From Corallium rubrum (Eukaryota; Cnidaria; Anthozoa; Scleralcyonacea; Coralliidae), in NCBI GenBank assembly GCA_964035015.1, contig CAXIUP010000141.1:62001-126000 (forward strand): a stretch of 64,000 nucleotides of DNA. Direction: 5' to 3'. The position numbers and the translations under genes are program-made. This document shows, in pieces, positions 63,812 through 64,000 of the stretch. The notes below the pieces were generated by a model. It made no database searches, was not told where the DNA came from, and saw only the letters and a list, made by a program, of their open reading frames with translations. Each line of letters starts with the position of its first letter. Position 1 is the stretch's first letter.

Positions 63812-64000
63812 AGTTTGTTGAACAACTTCCTGCTTTGAATTTGATTGGTGTCTGACTAATAATCTTACAGTACAGAGACAAAGTTAGTCACGCTCGGCAA
63901 ACGTGTTCTGATCGCGTTTCGCGTTTGAATTCGTGCTTAGGCAAGCGCCAAAGATGAAATCCTATTGGTCCAATCATGGTCACGTGTTGTTCAACAAACT
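63812..64000. mobile_element. Foldback element ending at the window edge
   Basis: AGTTTGTTGAACAAC at 63812-63826 is exactly mirrored by GTTGTTCAACAAACT at 63986-64000. Inside, CTTCCTGCTTTGAATTTGATTGG resembles the AAACAGGAAGTT family at 14538-14815. The true right border could lie beyond the window. Confidence 0.6.

Overview
The window looks like nuclear DNA of an invertebrate, most likely a cnidarian and probably an anthozoan. Both host genes are intron-split with GT-AG borders. Coding sequence is sparse. The rest is a dense mix of Polinton, Penelope-like, non-LTR, Ty3/gypsy and Tc1 remnants, many foldback (MITE-like) elements, tRNA-derived SINEs and very long tandem arrays. The taxonomic call is inference; no single gene here fixes it.

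Region 1-6.2 kb is a compact, intron-free, virus-like gene cluster of Polinton/Maverick (adintovirus-like) type. A leftward partial ORF lies left of a 19-bp divergent intergenic gap. To the right, in one direction, come a chromodomain-bearing retroviral-type integrase, a beta-rich putative minor virion protein, a large acidic protein with a hydrophobic C-terminus, a putative major capsid protein broken by one in-frame TGA, an A32/FtsK-like packaging ATPase, and a small protein. Any DNA polymerase B or protease would lie off the left edge. An inverted AGTATAAGCAG pair near 6.08-6.21 kb may mark the element's right end.

Region 6.3-20 kb is dominated by a direct segmental duplication (about 6335-10355 and 16336-19612). 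Differences between the copies reveal a Harbinger-like MITE with its empty site, a second MITE and a 1.6-kb indel. Between and after the copies lie reverse-transcriptase fragments and foldback elements.

Region 21-27.4 kb holds the 3' part of an immunoglobulin-superfamily receptor gene on the minus strand. It has three Ig exons of symmetrical phase 1, a Thr/Pro stalk, one transmembrane segment, and a tail with two ITAM-like YxxL pairs.

Region 27.5-30.1 kb is a cluster of foldback elements, some nested. Region 30.47-37.85 kb is a cluster of three unrelated tandem arrays: a 33-bp minisatellite, a 101-bp repeat, and a 5.8-kb G-rich 14-bp array with higher-order duplications.

Region 39.3-53.8 kb carries an ankyrin-repeat gene on the plus strand. 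Its four supported exons, all joined in phase 1, are separated by large introns filled with transposons (a 2.1-kb TA-flanked element, a Penelope-like element, and a 2.2-kb foldback element carrying a 61-bp satellite).

Region 54-64 kb has no secure gene. It holds a second Penelope-like fragment, a Ty3/gypsy fragment with a LINE 3' end inserted into it, SINEs with tRNA-like heads, 20-bp and 28-bp minisatellites, and a foldback element ending at the window edge.
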